Positions 5,934-7,271 of a stretch of DNA of 7,271 bases are shown piece after piece. Numbering within the stretch: position 1 is the stretch's first letter; the number at the start of each line of letters is the position of its first letter. The translations under genes were made by a program, and so were the position numbers. The DNA comes from Burkholderiaceae bacterium (GTDB lineage: Bacteria > Pseudomonadota > Gammaproteobacteria > Burkholderiales > Burkholderiaceae_C): NCBI GenBank assembly GCA_030726195.1, contig JANREF010000116.1, positions 1-7,271 of the forward strand. The letters run 5' to 3'. The notes below the pieces were generated by a model. That model was not told the origin of the DNA. It searched no databases and saw nothing but the letters and a program-made list of their open reading frames with translations.

Positions 5934-7271
5934 TCAGCGAACAACCTCAGGGGGCACGGGCAGCACAGGCAGCAATGGGGGTGCATCGGGCGCGTTGGGT
6001 GCACTGGGCACATCAGGCACATCAGGCACATCGCCTAGCCTAGCTGAGACCTTGTCGCGCGCAGCAGGCTGTGACGACACGGTTGCCGCGGCAGCACCCG
6101 CAGGCTTGACGCCGGGCTTGGCCGCAGGCGGCACGTCAATGGTTTGCACAGGCGCTTTGCTGCGGCTTGGTGCCAAGCTCACCTCTTCAACCTGCGGGTC
6201 TTGCCAACTGCCGCTGACCTGAAACGCTTTGGTATTGGCGGTGTTGATGGCTTGACCAAACACGCGCTCTAAAAAGTACGTCGCCACGCCAATCACGGGG
6301 TTGGCGCTGGCCGCGACCAAGGACAAGGTGCCCGCATCCACTTGCGGCACCACCACCACTTGCAAGGCCTGCGTCTCGTCCACCATGGACGCTTGGCCTT
6401 CCATCAACACCGTCGCACTCACACCGGCCATGCGCATGTTGTTGGTACTGACCACACCGTTGGCAATGCGCGCGGCACCGGTGACGCTGTCAAATGCAAA
6501 GCCTTCCAAAAACACATCGCGAAAGTCCAGCAGCAGCCGCCTGGGCAAGGACTGCAAACTCAGCACACCCACCAAGCGCGCAATGCCAGGATCGGCTTTC
6601 AAAAATTGACCGTTGGCCACCTTCACATCAAGGCCGCCGTTGAGGCTGCGCGTGTCAAAGTTGGTAGGCGCACCCAGCCAGGCGACCTGACCTTTCATTT
6701 GCCCCTGCGCACCGCGCACCACACCGGGCATACCAAAGCGCGCCAATAACGCACCGCTGTCGCTCAAATTCAAGTCAAAGTCTAAAAACGTGCGGCGCTT
6801 GCTGGGGTCTATGGGCTGGCCATCGGTAGGCACCACGGGCGCCCATTGACCGTTGGCGCGCAAGCTGGCCTCGGGTACGTCCAGCCACAAGCGGTTGAGT
6901 CGCCACTCATTGAGCGGCGGGCCACCGGCGCGACTGACCACGCGGTTGAAGGCTTGCAATTCCAAACGGCCCAAATCTCGCCCATCCAAATTCAAGGCAT
7001 CCACCACCACATCCAAGGCGGGCATGGCGCTCGGCTGCTCGGTGAGCATGGCCACAATGTCTTGGGTTTCTTGCTTGGCCAGCGTGAGCATGGCCAAGCG
7101 CGCGTACACGCTGCCTGCGCTGCCTGAGGTGGTGTCGCCCGTGGCTTCGCTTGCCCGGTATTGCACATAGCCGTTGATCTCGTCGGCCAAGATGTTGGCG
7201 CGCCAGCGCGCACCCTCGCGCGAGCCACCCAAGACCACGTTGTGAAACTCACGCCCTTGCGTGGTGAACGA
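5934..7271 (-). CDS. yhdP: YhdP family (AsmA-like) envelope protein, C-terminal part; N-terminus beyond window
   Basis: The frame is open from the right edge to the TGA at 5934-5936, giving the last 445 residues of a protein that in this family usually exceeds 1000. Recognised from typical C-terminal features: a WRANILADEINGYVQYR segment near the visible start, LDFDLNLSDSGALLARFGMPG, LLLDFRDVFLEGFAFD, then ARIANGVVSTNNMRMAG, the PQVDAGT segment and the closing VSGSWQDP. Family knowledge: YhdP, TamB and YdbH of E. coli are inner-membrane-anchored proteins that span the periplasm through a long grooved beta structure and move phospholipids to the outer membrane. The N-terminal membrane helix is not in the window. 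After SGSWQDP there is an extra tail of about 75 residues rich in Pro, Ala and Val, probably disordered, partly encoded by a 9-base tandem repeat. Same strand as mltA and about 300 bases upstream of it, so the two might share a transcript, but the small divergent ORF argues for separate signals. Confidence 0.9.
   Translation of the reverse strand, partial: SFTTQGREFHNVVLGGSREGARWRANILADEINGYVQYRASEATGDTTSGSAGSVYARLAMLTLAKQETQDIVAMLTEQPSAMPALDVVVDALNLDGRDLGRLELQAFNRVVSRAGGPPLNEWRLNRLWLDVPEASLRANGQWAPVVPTDGQPIDPSKRRTFLDFDLNLSDSGALLARFGMPGVVRGAQGQMKGQVAWLGAPTNFDTRSLNGGLDVKVANGQFLKADPGIARLVGVLSLQSLPRRLLLDFRDVFLEGFAFDSVTGAARIANGVVSTNNMRMAGVSATVLMEGQASMVDETQALQVVVVPQVDAGTLSLVAASANPVIGVATYFLERVFGQAINTANTKAFQVSGSWQDPQVEEVSLAPSRSKAPVQTIDVPPAAKPGVKPAGAAAATVSSQPAARDKVSARLGDVPDVPDVPSAPNAPDAPPLLPVLPVPPEVVR
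6006..6032 (-). repeat. 9-base tandem repeat coding for Asp-Val-Pro units
   Basis: Three 9-base units on the plus strand: GGGCACATC (6006-6014) and AGGCACATC twice (6015-6023, 6024-6032). On the minus strand they sit in the tail of the YhdP-like protein and yield DVPDVPDVP. Decayed copies of the same period continue toward lower coordinates' neighbour region at about 5979-6005 and encode the SAPNAPDAP-type stretch, suggesting growth of the tail by slippage. Confidence 0.75.

Noticed and set aside
1..7271. Mobile element, CRISPR array, tRNA/rRNA, riboswitch or phage genes
   Set aside because: No transposase or integrase motifs, spaced direct repeats, cloverleaf-like segments or terminal inverted repeats were seen. 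Every region longer than 300 bases is accounted for by a conserved gene.

Overview
The window looks like an ordinary chromosomal stretch from a betaproteobacterium, most likely Burkholderiales and close to the Comamonadaceae (Rhodoferax, Limnohabitans and similar). The grounds are fairly high GC, a strong preference for TTG and CTG leucine codons and GCG/GCC alanine codons, and the protein families present. Genus-level placement is inference.

Layout. Positions 1-3537 (minus strand) hold almost all of a very large fused indolepyruvate:ferredoxin oxidoreductase-type enzyme: 1179 residues are visible and the last few are cut off by the left edge. A 273-base intergenic region (3538-3810) follows. 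Divergent from the enzyme is an Lrp/AsnC-family regulator (3811-4317, plus). A 23-base imperfect inverted repeat lies 9 bases upstream of the regulator's start codon and is a good candidate operator. Divergence and the known habits of Lrp/AsnC proteins suggest that the regulator controls the oxidoreductase, itself, or both.

From 4318 onward the theme is the cell envelope. A short convergent spacer contains a 9-base tandem repeat that includes the regulator's stop codon, and a nested hairpin that reaches the last codon of the next gene. That gene is mltA (minus), a lipoprotein lytic transglycosylase. Back to back with it is a small plus-strand ORF (5650-5862) for a probable 70-residue single-pass membrane protein. 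Its start codon overlaps the most upstream plausible mltA start in the tetramer CATG. At the right edge is the C-terminal 445 residues of a YhdP/AsmA-like protein (5934-7271, minus), with an unusual Pro/Ala-rich tail partly built from a 9-base tandem repeat.

How the genes work together. The left half is a regulator-enzyme pair for aryl-2-oxoacid (aromatic amino acid) breakdown. The right half combines peptidoglycan remodelling (MltA) with envelope lipid transport (YhdP). I see no mobile element, RNA gene, CRISPR array, defence cassette or prophage. I also see no convincing new multi-gene system. The best leads are the operator-like inverted repeat, the small membrane ORF with overlapping divergent starts, and the repeat-built stop region after the regulator.
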